A DNA stretch of 60,000 nt from Symsagittifera roscoffensis (GCF_963678635.1 NC_087066.1:43699624-43759623), one strand, 5' to 3'; counted from the first letter of the stretch, positions 9,882 to 20,389 are shown. A program made the numbers and translations. The notes: generated from the letters alone by a model not told the origin.

Positions 9882-12150
9882 CTGTCAAAGGCATAAGACC
9901 ATCATGATCAGCAAGCGTTTCAGCGACGAACCCTCCGCTGCGGGCGCATGCCCGAGTTAGAGGCCTTAATGACCGTTATTGTAATAGGGGGAAGGTGCGT
10001 ACCCTCCGTCCAGTACTATTTAGCTTTTTAACTTAGTTAACACCGAAAATTCCGGGGGCCGGAGGGTTAGGTGGGAAATCTAGAGCCCGCTTGTCCCGAG
10101 GTCCCAGGACCAAAAACAATCAAAGAGAGAGCGTAAAAATAGTGCATAATCAAGAAAAAGCCAAAAACAAATTTATTTGAAATCAAAAAAGTACAAAAAA
10201 CAGTAAAAAATCCAAAAAAGACCAAAAACAGTAAAAAACGTAAAGTGACAGTTTATATGTTATTTCCGGACGAGATGTGATCTGACCTTCCTATTTGTTG
10301 TTGTTTCAGATTGATTTATATCGTTTCTGATAGAAAGATTGTGTGTTTTGGTGAAGGGTTGGATACCCTCCCTTGAGTGTAATTTGAGTATTTAAGCACG
10401 TTAATGGTGATTTTGCCGGTGACCGGAGGGTAGAGTGGCAAGCTGACCGACGTGTTCCACACTCAACAGGGACATAGGGACAACATCCACAAGGACTGTT
10501 GGGTATCGTTGAAGCAATTTTAGTATCATTCGGGTACTATTTCATTAAAACTTAAGTGGTGGGGGGCACGATTGGCGCGGTCCGATTGTACCCTCCATCG
10601 ATTACAAATTTCCGAGTTAAGGGTCTTAATTCGGGTATTTTGGTGCAAAGGAGGGTATAGTACTATTCATTAACGACTACTAATAGATAATTGTCCATAC
10701 TATATATTACTTATCTCCTATTTAGACCCAAGAAACACCAAAATTTTGTCGAAAATTACTGATTTTTGACAAACTATAGAACCCCAAATTTTTGGATATC
10801 CGAGCTTTTCCGAACAGCGAAAAGCTTTTATATAGGGAGTAGCTACCTAGTTCGATCCCCCTAACTAAAGAAACCGCGTGAGAAAAGACTCAGTAAAAGT
10901 TAGAAAAAAAAATTTCGGTCAAAATTTCGATAATTTTCTGAATTTTGTCAATCTGTTTTGGGGATCGAGTTTATGAGTTTTTAGAGTAAGAGCAATAAAA
11001 TTTTTTATATTAGGAGCGTGCTAGCATAACGTGCTCGGCTGCCAGAAAAATTCTTGAGTAACCCTCCGATTAGCTCCCTGGATAGAGCTAACGACTTAAA
11101 GATTGGAAAAGGAAGGAATCGGAGGGTCCAAATTTGATAGTTATTGGCCGAATTTTTGTCTCCAAACCAATTTTGGTCCGGTTTTTTGCATTATTCCAGT
11201 GCCGTACAGGGCTACTACGCTCGTTTCAATTATTTTTAGGCACTTTCATTAGGAATTGCAGAAAAAGTTTCTCAGAATCTATATAGGTGGTGAAAAAAGG
11301 CCATTTGGACAAACACGTTTTTGGCAATTTCTCAAAGACTAGTCAACCGATCGGGATAATTTTGGTACCATAAGTCGACGTTTTGGACCACTTTTCCGGG
11401 CCGCAACCGTTTTTGGGTTGATAATCTCGGAAAAGTAAAATTTTTTAGAATTTGTTGGTTCGGAGGGTCCAAATCACAGGTAACCCTCCGAGCGGCAGAA
11501 AATTTTATCAAAACACCTTTTTATCCAACTGGGAAGGTTGACCGTGTCAGCCAACCTAGTTTTAAGTCAGGTGGACCGCTTTTAGAGACTTTATTGCGGT
11601 AACATAACCTTTTTTCTTGATTTTTGGGGAACCCTCCGAAGTAACCCTCCGGAGTCAGCTAAACCCCTTAGCAACCCTCCTTAGTGGAAAATTTCCACGA
11701 GATCATCCAAAGAAGTTAAAACAGCCTCCCATAGAGAATTTAGCTTGTTTTGACGCTTCCCAAAGTTAATTGAAGGCCCTTCTAAGTGAGGTTCAGAAAT
11801 TTGAAAATTTTGGAAGTACCCTCCGAAGTAACCCTCCGGAGCATATTAAGCATCTTATTGACCCTCCTTAATAAGTTTAGGGGACCCTCCGAAGTAACTT
11901 GGGTGACTAAGGTACCCTCCGAAGTAACCCTCCGAGGTGGGCTAAGTGTCTTAACAACCCTCCGAGGTAACCCTCCGGAGTGACTTAAACTTCTTAGCAA
12001 CCCTCCTTGTTAGAAACTTGTGGAAACCTTCTGTGGCAATTTGGGAGACGGGAAATATCCATTTAATAAAGATCATATTAGGGTATTAGGCGTGCTTATT
12101 AGGATCATAGGAGCCCATCTTGACCGGAAATTTGTGATCAACTTTGGATT
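9882..12150 (+). other. Element A leader with repeated stem-loop modules
   Basis: Non-coding. It contains an A-rich tract (10107-10246) and a series of stem-loops whose outer arms are ACCCTCC and GGAGGGT. Examples: 10364-10432, 10589-10657 (inner hairpin CCGAGTTAAG with CTTAATTCGG), and 11061-11127 (11-bp outer stem ACCCTCCGATT with AATCGGAGGGT, inner hairpin TTAGCTC with GAGCTAA). Element B has the same modules at matching places with changed but still complementary arms. Short open frames here are by-products of the repeats. Confidence 0.7.
11630..12010 (+). repeat. Cluster of ACCCTCCG repeats in the A leader
   Basis: About five irregular units of 55-70 bp built on ACCCTCCGAAGTAACCCTCC, often followed by GGAG, then CTAA and CTTAGCAACCCTCC. 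The same place in the B leader (44400-44600) holds a cluster of the complementary-type motif GGAGGGGTCC. Frames read through these units (for example 11782-12000 on both strands) are repeat artefacts. Confidence 0.8.
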
Positions 12151-12155
12151 CTAGA

Positions 12156-12560
12156 TCGGGTGTATCAGAAGTACCCGAACAAAAATATTTTTTTTTTATT
12201 GTGATTTTGGTTGTGTGGTTGCCTTGAGCTACTTAATAGGAAAGCTCGGGCAATCCGGGAACAAATAAAGGAATACCTCGGTGAGTGTATTAGGCAAATA
12301 CACACTCACTTGAGAAGAAAAGTTGTTCCCTACTCTCGTGCACTTGGAGCAGTCCGGGTGTGGGGGAGCTTTTTCTTAGACTTAAGAAATTTTCGATCAG
12401 AGGTTGCATTGAGCTACTTAATAGGACAGCTCGGGCAATCGCAGGACACCTAAAAGAAGACCTCGGTGGGTGTATTAGGCAAATACACACTCACTTGAGA
12501 AGACTGTGTCCTGGGCTTCGTTCTTTCGGATCGTTCCGATTGAGGGAAGTCTTTTTCTTT
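12156..12560 (+). ncRNA. Covarying structured RNA element in the A leader, tandemly duplicated
   Basis: An upstream hairpin (TCGGGT 12156-12161 with ACCCGA 12173-12178) precedes two copies of a domain of about 170 nt, starting 12219 and 12404. Each has: a stem TTGCC/GGGCAA (12219-12223 and 12248-12253 in copy 1) enclosing a GAGCT/AGCTC hairpin; a long-range 8-bp stem (GGGAACAA 12257-12264 with TTGTTCCC 12323-12330; copy 2 CAGGACAC 12442-12449 with GTGTCCTG 12506-12513); a CTC/GAG-closed hairpin GGTGAGTGTA...TACACACTCAC; a further 3' hairpin; and a terminal CTTTTTCTT. Element B has the same architecture with a third, different pairing (GAAGGCAG with CTGCCTTC). The function is unknown; an IRES, packaging signal or ribozyme are possibilities. 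Confidence 0.75.
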
Positions 12561-12985
12561 ATGACTAAGTTTTATTGATCTGTTTCTGAAACATCACTGC
12601 TTTTTATCAAAGATTGTTTAATTTTAAAAAAGCAGTGACTTGATAAATTGTGTGGCGATAAATTGATACTGACAAAAGGTCGCTGTCACCTGTAGGATAT
12701 TCTTATCTGATTATCCATTGTGTTTTGTGTGTTGATTATATCTTGTGAAAATTTTGTGATACTGTTATACAATACAACAGGGTTGAGTTAGCATTATATC
12801 AATACTGAGCAGGCCCTGTGTGTGTAACTCTAGCTGAGTCACTAAGATTGTCGTTGAGAAACCTAAGAGACATTCTTGATACTTACGAGATCGAAGAGGC
12901 AGCGTTAAGTAATTCAACTTGAACTTGTTTGCGGTACGTGTGCATCGCCATTAAATCATACGAATATTGTTTTTTGTGACAAAGC

Positions 12986-13879
12986 ATGCATCGCAGGGAC
13001 TCGTTAGGATCGACTACTAAGATTCCCAGGCTGAGCAAGGGCAGCACGCGAAAATTTAAAACTAAGCGTAGTCAGTCCTCGTTTAGCAGCGCTTCCGACG
13101 TGTTTGCCGAAACCGAATCGACTAAAGGTCAACCTGATCTTTCAATGAGCGAAATGAAATTAAGGAGCGAGAAAAACCTCGATGGCGATCAAAGGCGGAG
13201 CGCCGAAGCCGGAACCGCGAGCGAAACGCTTGTGGACCCCTTTGACGAAGGAGAACGGACGCTTATTCGGCCCGACTTTGAGCCAAGCGAGGACCTCGAG
13301 CGGGAGGAAGTCGAGAGGACGGAGGAGACCTCGGAGCGTTCCGAGGTGGAGCCGCGAGAGGAAGTGTTATTCAAGGGAATGTCCAAATCGGAGACCAAGA
13401 GTCATAGGTGGAGGAGAGAATATTCACATTCGGCTAATACCCACTCATCTCTGGCCAAGCAGAGTAACAACGCGATGATGTCGAGTATAAGCCCGAGTGA
13501 AGAACAACCGCCGGGTTCGAAGGCCAAGAAGAGTTGGAAGTCTTTGTACGGTGAGCGCATGGCGTCACTACGAACTGAAGGTTTATCTTCCAGTTATGAC
13601 TACCCGGAGATAACCCATCCGGATGTGAACTTCACACCGTGCCCGAGGAACGACATGAGCAGGAAGGCGTCGTCCGCCTCGCCGACCAGGCCCATGTCAG
13701 ATGGGATAACGATGGGAGCGTCATCAACGTTAGACAGATTGATGACGTCGATGAGCAAGCAAAAAGGCGGTGCGTCATCAAGCACCAGGCTGCATCCGCA
13801 GTTGACCTCATCTTCTTTGGGAATAACCCCGTCATTTGGGGCCACTGGCGACATAAGTGACATGTTCGCTGGCGTATGA
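12986..13879 (+). CDS. gag: Element A first gag frame (N-terminal Gag protein)
   Basis: 297 codons with no recognised domain: basic and Ser-rich N terminus (TRKFKTKRSQSSFSSASD), a Glu-rich middle (REEVERTEETSERSEVEPRE), then Ser/Thr-rich sequence. Low complexity and charge suit a disordered matrix-like Gag N terminus. It is the first long frame after the structured RNA and occupies the position of the corresponding frames in D and B. Its stop TGA overlaps the next start as ATGA (13876-13879). The frame is intact. It could be a separate protein or the N terminus of Gag made by frameshifting; no slippery heptamer is visible. Confidence 0.7.
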   Translation: MHRRDSLGSTTKIPRLSKGSTRKFKTKRSQSSFSSASDVFAETESTKGQPDLSMSEMKLRSEKNLDGDQRRSAEAGTASETLVDPFDEGERTLIRPDFEPSEDLEREEVERTEETSERSEVEPREEVLFKGMSKSETKSHRWRREYSHSANTHSSLAKQSNNAMMSSISPSEEQPPGSKAKKSWKSLYGERMASLRTEGLSSSYDYPEITHPDVNFTPCPRNDMSRKASSASPTRPMSDGITMGASSTLDRLMTSMSKQKGGASSSTRLHPQLTSSSLGITPSFGATGDISDMFAGV

Positions 13880-15138
13880 ATGGTCTGGATGAACTGAGAC
13901 GGGACATGACTAAGAGAATAGATCAGAATGACGAGAGAGCTCACCAGGGTCGAGGGAATCTGAGAGATGAACTAACGCACGCGAAGTCGCAGGCGAGTGT
14001 TGATCAGGCTGAACTGATTCGCAATACCGATCAATGCCTGGCGGAGAGCCTGGCACAGGCAAACAAGGAGTCACAGGAAAGAGATGCTAGGATAACGAGA
14101 GAGATCGAGCGATTGTTGAACGATCATGATAGTACCTACGCCCACACGATGACTAGCCTGGAGAAAAGGTTAGATGCCAAGTCTGACTTAATGATGCGGA
14201 AGCTTGACGCGATCCTGAATGGGAGCAATTGGCAGGAGCGTTCCAACCAAAGGGAGCGCTCACGCCATGCGAATGATGAAGATGGTACGGGCAGCAACGC
14301 CAGAACCCAGCAAAGCTCGAGAAGAAACTACGAATCTAGGAACAAGGAGCGGCCAAGGGCAGCCCCGTCGAGGCCTGGCTGGACGAACCCAGTCCCGCCG
14401 GAGGCAGATGCTACCCCGGAGGCAAGGTTGCCAACTGTGCCACAAGTCAGTTCACCACCAGATCTGACTACAGTCTCACAGGACGCAACGATGTATGCCT
14501 CGATGTTTGAGCCTCTGAACAGATCTCTCGAAACATTCATCACCAAACTCTCGAAGTCAACCGAGAGAGGAGAGAGGTCAAGAAGGACACTGAAAAAGCC
14601 GAAGTCATATAAGGACGAGTCAGACGGCTGCATTGATACTTGGATAGAGGTGATGAAGTTACACTTTGAGGAAGAGAGTCTCTCCAAGAAACAAGAGTGC
14701 AGCGCGCTAACGAGCAACCTGGAGGGTACGGCACTTAATTGCGTAATGGCGAAAAGAGCCAATGAGAGAGACAGCGCTCGCAAGATATTCGACATCCTGC
14801 TGAATCGTTTCGGCTCTGGAGTACAAGGGCACCAGGCTATGGTGAAATTCGAAAAGAGGCGTCAAAGAGATGACGAATCCATAGATAAATTTTTGGACGA
14901 CCTTGAGTTGCTTAGGAGGAGAAGCAATCCCGATAAGAGAATATCCGAGCGGAACTTTGCGATTGCTTCGAAGTTCATGGACGGAGTAAAAAGTGAGGAG
15001 TTGAAGACGATGTTGGCCACACACTTCACCCTGTCACTTGACCAGGTACCCACGCCCGATGATTTGCGCATGAAGTCACGCGAGTATTTGCTCATAAAGC
15101 CGAGGGCGCAAAACCGTTACAGCAATTATGGTAACTAA
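13876..15138 (+). CDS. gag: Element A second gag frame: coiled coil and capsid
   Basis: 420 codons before a stop. Residues about 1-120 are a charged coiled coil (DELRRDMTKRIDQNDERAHQ and following). A basic, Arg-rich linker follows. Residues about 205-400 are a Ty3-type capsid: SLETFITKLSK, then YKDESDGCIDTWIEVMKLHF, LNCVMAK and RFGSGVQGHQAM. The same frame continues after the stop at 15136-15138 and a second stop at about 15178-15180 into the zinc knuckles. B has no stop at either site, so both are nonsense mutations rather than a gag terminator. Confidence 0.85.
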   Translation: MNGLDELRRDMTKRIDQNDERAHQGRGNLRDELTHAKSQASVDQAELIRNTDQCLAESLAQANKESQERDARITREIERLLNDHDSTYAHTMTSLEKRLDAKSDLMMRKLDAILNGSNWQERSNQRERSRHANDEDGTGSNARTQQSSRRNYESRNKERPRAAPSRPGWTNPVPPEADATPEARLPTVPQVSSPPDLTTVSQDATMYASMFEPLNRSLETFITKLSKSTERGERSRRTLKKPKSYKDESDGCIDTWIEVMKLHFEEESLSKKQECSALTSNLEGTALNCVMAKRANERDSARKIFDILLNRFGSGVQGHQAMVKFEKRRQRDDESIDKFLDDLELLRRRSNPDKRISERNFAIASKFMDGVKSEELKTMLATHFTLSLDQVPTPDDLRMKSREYLLIKPRAQNRYSNYGN

Positions 15139-16270
15139 AGCGGGACAAACACTGGTGCGAATTCCAGTTGGTACTAACCTCGCTATGACATGGATAAGAG
15201 GAGATCGTGTGCGAATTGTGGTTCGATGGACCATCACGTTTCCGCGTGTTCTGCATACAAACAGAACATGAAGGCAATAGGCTATTTCCTCGAGGACGCC
15301 GACGCGACCGACGAGGATCACGAAGAGTACGTCAGAGGGCTCATCATGAAATATGGTCCGAGGTGTTTCTTCTGTAATTTGGAGGGACACTTCAAGTCGG
15401 ATTGCACTCAATTTTGGGATGCAGTGGCGGACGCGAAACATCCCCGCCACGAAGAGGCGCTTTCGGGTGTCAAGGCCAGTCGAGCACGTCTGATGAACGA
15501 GGCCGAGTCTCGGAGAAAGGAGACGATACCGAGCACCTTCACGACGAAGAAGGTGAAGACACTGCCTGATGAGGTGGTAATCTCGAACCTGGAGGCAGAG
15601 TCGTCTGGCCCACTCAAGGTGGATTACGGCCTGGCGGCAAGGACAGCACTGCAGAATGTCAAACAGGACTTAGCCACGAAAGAAGTGGAGCAATGGGTAA
15701 GGTCGGAGCTGGAGAGCACAGATCTTCGGGAAAATTTTAATATTCTGGGTAAAACGACGAAAGTAGAAGACAAAGAGGAACCCAGGAAACAGGGACTAAA
15801 ACTGAACGTTATATCTGGGAGAACCTTCGGCATGACGAAGGAGGGGACGAAAATAATGTCCATTATCTCAGTCGCAGGGCACCAGGTGGTCAAGAACTTG
15901 AGTGAACCATCTGAGATTACGCTAGTCCACCTGGACATCTATGCCGACAACCTGAAGGAGAAAGATCCCAAACTGGACTCCAGGGCAGTGCGAGCGCTGC
16001 TCACAACAGGAGGCCCGAGGCTGATGAAAGTGGATGAACATTATATCGATGTTCATGGCCCTTACCCGATTTTAATGAATGTGGATGGCATCAATATCTA
16101 TACAAAAGCTCACATAACTGCTGCGAACGATCAGATTGGCCGGATATACATTGTTCAAGAGGAGCTGAAGGTTAGACGAATCGGACACAACGCGATGCTC
16201 GAACAAGATGCGGTGCACATAGGTTGCGAGGCCGATCTGGCCGCACACGTGCTGGACGTGCAAGGCAGAC
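15139..16270 (+). pseudogene. gag-pol: Element A nucleocapsid zinc knuckles and pre-protease region
   Basis: Two CCHC knuckles bind the genomic RNA: CANCGSMDHHVSAC (near 15208-15249) and CFFCNLEGHFKSDC (near 15364-15405), both C-x2-C-x4-H-x4-C. A segment of about 230 residues unique to this family follows, with a helical part (RTALQNVKQDLATKEVEQW) and the blocks LNVISGRTFGM, RAVRALLTTGGPR and EELKVRRIGHNAMLEQDAVH. The region leads into the protease with no frame change, so Gag and Pol appear to be one ORF. The apparent end at 16368 is not native; it follows the protease deletion. Confidence 0.85.
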
Positions 16271-17699
16271 AACTTTCAAAACTTGGACCAACATGGGTTT
16301 TGAAAGGTCGGACCTCATACCGACAAACATCAGGTTGGCAGCTGCCAATCAGGGAGCGATCTATGTGACTGGACGAACCCCGATCATTTCACTGCAGCTC
16401 GGAGGAAGACATCTTTGGATGAGCTTCCTAGTAGTGGAGAATTTGGACGAATCCGATCAGTTCATCTTAGGAAGGGATTTCGTGCGCAACTTTGATGTCA
16501 CGATCGATCTCAATGACGGGTTGATTAGGATCAAGGATCCTGAGAGAAAGTATGAAAAGAGACCCCTTAATAAGATCTTAAATAACCAGGCCAAGGTGCC
16601 GATTTTTGTGGATCGAAAAGTTAGATTAAAACCAAACCAAGCCGTAGTAGCGACGTTTAGGATGAGGAACTTGAATGAACTCAGCAATGACAGACAGGTG
16701 TGTCTGGTACCAAATCCAAACAGTAAAAGCTCGACTATTTTAGGAAGAAGCTTCTCACTCACTCAGAGCGGACTGTGTGTGAGTGTGTTATTGAACACAG
16801 AAGCAACAACAGTGACAATACAGAGGGGAAAGAAACTTGGCTATGCTTTGCCTCTGAACGAAGACTTTCAGAGTGTGGAGAACTTAAAAAAGTTTGATGT
16901 AACTAAATGTCCATTGCATGCGAACCAAGAATGTATAATGAGGAGAGTGAATGAATTGAAATCTTCTAGGAAATTGTTTTCAATGAAATCGGAAACAGAT
17001 GATGGGCTGTCTAGTTGCTCCAACTTTCCTGAGAGGCCGACAGAAGCAGAGTTAGCAGCGAATAAACCAGTCCTACCTGAGATAGAACATTTGAAGGGTA
17101 AAATATCAGACAAGGAACTAGATTCGCTCAGAGCGGTGCTAATTCGGAACGCAGACGTTTTTTCGAAACATAAGGCCGACATTGGTTGCTGTAATTTTGT
17201 AGAACACGAGATCGAGATAGAAGAGGGCTCGGTACCTCATAGGGAAGGGGCGAGAAGAATGACCCCAAACAAGTCAGAAGCGTGTAGGAAGGAAATTGAG
17301 ATGTTAATGGAGTACCACATGATCGAGCCGTCGAAATCCCCGTGGGCTTGTGGCGTGGTCATGGCGAAAAAGAATGGGAGACAACTCAGATTTTGTTGTG
17401 ATTTCCGTTATCTGAACGCAGTGACTATAAAGGACGCATACCCGATTCCCCGCATCGATGAGAGCCTATCCAAGCTGGCAGACGCGAAGTTCTTCGCGAC
17501 GTTGGATCTGGGCTCTGCGTTCTGGCAAGTGCCACTCAGAAAGCAAGATCGAGAGAAAACAGGCTTTGCGTGCGAGCTGGGATTGTTACAGTGGAAGAGG
17601 ATGCCGTTCTTATTGTGCAACGCGACGGCCACATTCCAGCGACTGGTGGCCCAGGCACTCACGAGCGTCACTAAGAAATACGGGAATCTCATCATGTGA
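16271..17699 (+). pseudogene. pol: Element A protease remnant and reverse transcriptase, duplication copy 1
   Basis: The sequence joins GRQL directly to KTWTNMGFERSDL, where B and D have the catalytic LLDTGAV block between; a deletion near 16270 removed the active-site Asp-Thr-Gly and shifted the frame. The rest of the protease (ILGRDFVRNFDVTIDL) and the linker are intact. Reverse transcriptase follows: KSPWACGVVMAKKNG, RFCCDFRYLNAVTIKDAYP, TLDLGSAFWQVPL. Motif B reads FLLCNATATF instead of FGLCNATATF. The YVDD box is destroyed by TGA TAG at 17697-17702. This copy cannot make an active enzyme. Confidence 0.9.
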
Positions 17700-17714
17700 T
17701 AGGTTGATGATGTC

Positions 17715-18062
17715 GTGATTGCAACACCAACCTTAGAAGACCACATAGAGAGGTTGGAGGAGGTGTTTTCTTGCATGAAGCAGGCGGGTCTGAAATGTAA
17801 ACCCTCTAAGTGTGAAATCCTCAGAGATTCCATAAAGTATCTGGGCCGCCTGGTGGACAAACATGGAGTGAGACCGGATCCTGAAGCGGTTGAAGCGGTG
17901 CTGACCTGGAAGGCACCTAAAACAGATACACAGCTGATGAGTTTTTTGGGATTCGCTAATTATTATCGAGAGTTAATTAAGGGGTATGCTGACAAAATAT
18001 ACCCCATGCAGCGGTTGATGAGAAACAAGGGCAAAAAGTTCACTTGGACTGATGAGGCATAA
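17715..18062 (+). pseudogene. pol: Element A RT thumb/connection, copy 1
   Basis: Continuation of the copy 1 reverse transcriptase after the destroyed YVDD box: IATPTLEDHIERLEEVFSCM, CKPSKCEILRDSIKYLGR, and LMSFLGFANYYRELIKGYAD. It ends at a TAA (18060-18062) where copy 2 has CAA. Confidence 0.85.
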
Positions 18063-18113
18063 TTTTTATTTGAAAACATCAAACGTGAACTTTGCGAGGC
18101 ACCGGTCCTTGGC

Positions 18114-18392
18114 ATGCCAACAGAGAAGGGGATGTTCGTGCTGGACACGGATGCATCAGTGGTTGCGATATCGGGCATACTTCACCAGGAGCAGGAGTGG
18201 AACGGGAGAACGGTTCTTCGTCCGATAGCCTACGGGAGTAAAGTCCTGAGTGATACTGAGATGAAGTATGGCGCACCAAAAGCGGAGATGTTTGCGGTGA
18301 TCACTTTCGTGGAACAATACAGGGCCTACTTGGGGAGTGCTCCCTTCAAGTTACGTGTGGATAATCGTGCCCTTGCCTGGCTGAAAACCTAG
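18114..18392 (+). pseudogene. pol: Element A RNase H, copy 1
   Basis: RNase H degrades the RNA strand after first-strand synthesis and cuts the polypurine primers. The three acidic positions are visible: LDTDASVVAISG, KAEMFAVITF and RVDNRALAWL. It stops at TAG (18390-18392), where the normal reading is Tyr in KTYSMDQ. The frame then continues in the linker at 18396. Confidence 0.85.
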
Positions 18393-18395
18393 TCG

Positions 18396-19403
18396 ATGGA
18401 CCAAAGTTATATTGGTCGTTGGATCGTGCGCCTGGATGGATACCACATGATCATAGAACACCGTACCCGTGACAAGCACCAGAACGCAGATAGCCTCAGT
18501 AAAAAGACAGAATTTTATGAGCGCCTCGAGGAGAAGCAGGCTAACCAATCGGAAATCAAAGACGGGTTTTCATTTCTGGACAAGGAAACCTACGACAAAC
18601 TGCCACTTACTAGGTGGTTGGAAAAGTCAGGGCATCCTATACCCGGACACCCTGACCTTCCAGTGGAAACGGCCGCGGAGATAAAGCTTTTAGCCAGAGG
18701 CGAGCCTGTTCCGTTGGATCTGCTAGTCCGATCCAACTTGGTACAGCAAGAACTGACCAGGTTGGGTATAAACAGCATGGCTCTGTTGAACAGGACGGTG
18801 AACGTGGCGCCAGACGTCATGGGAAAGCTCCGCGACTTGTTGGATAGGGAAGTGGATAGGCATGATCGTGAGTGGATGGAGACCATGCAGCGGTTGACTG
18901 TCACCGAGAGAACAGAGAAGAGGCCAGTGTCCATTCGCAGCCGAGGCGTTGAACGGGATTGCAGGTCGATAGTCAACCAGCTGGTGAGCTCGATGCCGAA
19001 GGAGGTCTTGTTGAAAACTTCGTTCACTGAATATGGAACACTGAATCAGACCCAAGCCACTGAGGAAGTCAGGATCAAGTCAAAATCTAGCTTCGCGAGG
19101 AGAGTGCATTTCACGGATGCAAAAGAAGAATACGAGCCTAGCCCAGATTGGTCGTCCGGGGACGAGACGATGTCCGGGGAGTCTGGTCCTTCGATCCAGT
19201 CAAGGACGACTTGTCTGAGGTGTCAGACACCTTTGAGCCCGTGCAGGACGACCTTCCGGGGAGAGGTTGACGAGACCACCTAGGGACAGCATTTTGTCCG
19301 GGGAGTCGGGTTCAAAGCGACCAATGGACAGAGTTTTGTCCGGGGAGTCGAGAAACATCTCAGACAACTTGGAATATGAAGTTGGGGAATCAGTCAACTC
19401 AAG
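18396..19403 (+). pseudogene. pol: Element A RH-integrase linker, copy 1
   Basis: Same frame as RNase H: SYIGRWIVRLDGYHMIIEHR, KHQNADSLSKK (the usual end of Gypsy RNase H), then about 290 residues of charged linker. The last 100 residues carry repeated LSGES motifs encoded by TTGTCCGGGGAGTC. A frameshift near 19195 moves the frame. The segment ends at the duplication junction, before integrase, so integrase is absent from copy 1. Confidence 0.8.
19152..19352 (+). promoter_or_regulatory. Internal polypurine-tract-like motifs, copy 1
   Basis: TCCGGGGAGTC or close variants at 19155, 19172, about 19255, 19296 and 19337. Two are full TTGTCCGGGGAGT, identical to 13 of the 14 bases directly before the 3' LTR (39073-39086). 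Confidence 0.6.
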
Positions 19404-20193
19404 TTACCCGATTCCCCGCATCGATGAGAGCCTATCCAAGCTGGGAGACGCGAAGTTCTTCACGACGTTGGATCTGGGCTCTGCGTTCTGGCAAGTGCCA
19501 CTCAGAAAGCAAGATCGAGAGAAAACAGGCTTTGCGTGCGAGCTGGGATTGTTCCAGTGGAAGAGGATGCCGTTCGGATTGTGCAACGCGACGGCCACAT
19601 TCCAGCGACTGATGGCCCAGGCACTCACGAGCGTCACTAAGAAATACGGGAATCTCATCATGTGTTATGTTGATGATGTCGTGATTGCAACACCAACCTT
19701 AGAAGACCACATAGAGAGGTTGGAGGAGGTATTTTCTTGCATGAAGCAGGCGGGTCTGAAATGTAAACCCTCTAAGTGTGAAATCCTCAGAGATTCCATA
19801 AAGTATCTGGGCCGCCTGGTGGACAAACATGGAGTGAGACCGGATCCTGAAGCGGTTGAAGCGGTGCTGACCTGGAAGGCACCTAAAACAGATACACAGC
19901 TGATGAGTTTTTTGGGATTCGCTAATTATTATCGAGAGTTCATCAAGGGGTATGCTGAAAAAATATACCCCATGCAGCGGTTGATGAGAAACAAGGGCAA
20001 AAAATCACTTGGACTGATGAGGCACAAGTTTCATTTGAAAACATCAAACGTGAACTTTGCGAGGCACCGGTCCTTGGCATGCCAACAGAGAAGGGGATGT
20101 TCGTGCTGGACACGGATGCATCAGTGGTTGCGATATCGGGCATACTTCACCAGGAGCAGGAGTGGAACGGGAGAACGGTTCTTCGTCCGATAG
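19404..20193 (+). pseudogene. pol: Element A reverse transcriptase, copy 2
   Basis: Second copy of the RT core from motif A on, fused in frame to the linker of copy 1 (ORF start about 19267). FFTTLDLGSAFWQVPL, FGLCNATATFQRLM and CYVDDVVIATPT are all intact here. Near 20000 one base is missing relative to copy 1 (KNKGKK then a shifted frame), so the frame leaves RNase H and ends at 20193. Confidence 0.85.
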
Positions 20194-20389
20194 CCTACGG
20201 GAGTAAAGTCCTGAGTGATACTGAGATGAAGTATGGCGCACCAAAAGCGGAGATGTTTGCGGTGATCACTTTCGTGGAACAATACAGGGCCTACTTGGGG
20301 AGTGCTCCTTTCAAGTTACGTGTGGATAATCGTGCCCTTGCCTGGCTGAAAACCTATTCGATGACCAAAGTTATATTGGTCGTTGGATC
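20079..20389 (+). pseudogene. pol: Element A RNase H, copy 2
   Basis: LDTDASVVAIS, KAEMFAVITF and RVDNRALAWL are intact. One G is missing relative to copy 1 just after KTYSM (about 20362), so the frame runs into TKVILVV and ends, and the true continuation starts in another frame at about 20390. The same deletion is present in copy 3. Confidence 0.85.

Noticed and set aside
11782-12000. Overlapping frames with LRRVTSEGTL-type peptides on both strands
   Set aside because: By-product of the ACCCTCCGAAGTA repeats; not conserved as protein in element B.
12219-12378. HDV-like or hammerhead self-cleaving ribozyme
   Set aside because: A CTCGGGCAA stretch recalls HDV, but the nested pseudoknot pairing and catalytic core cannot be laid out, and no CTGATGA/GAAA hammerhead core is present.
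13860-13885. Programmed -1 frameshift between the gag frames
   Set aside because: No X-XXY-YYZ heptamer lies in the overlap; the ATGA overlap explains the frame relation better.
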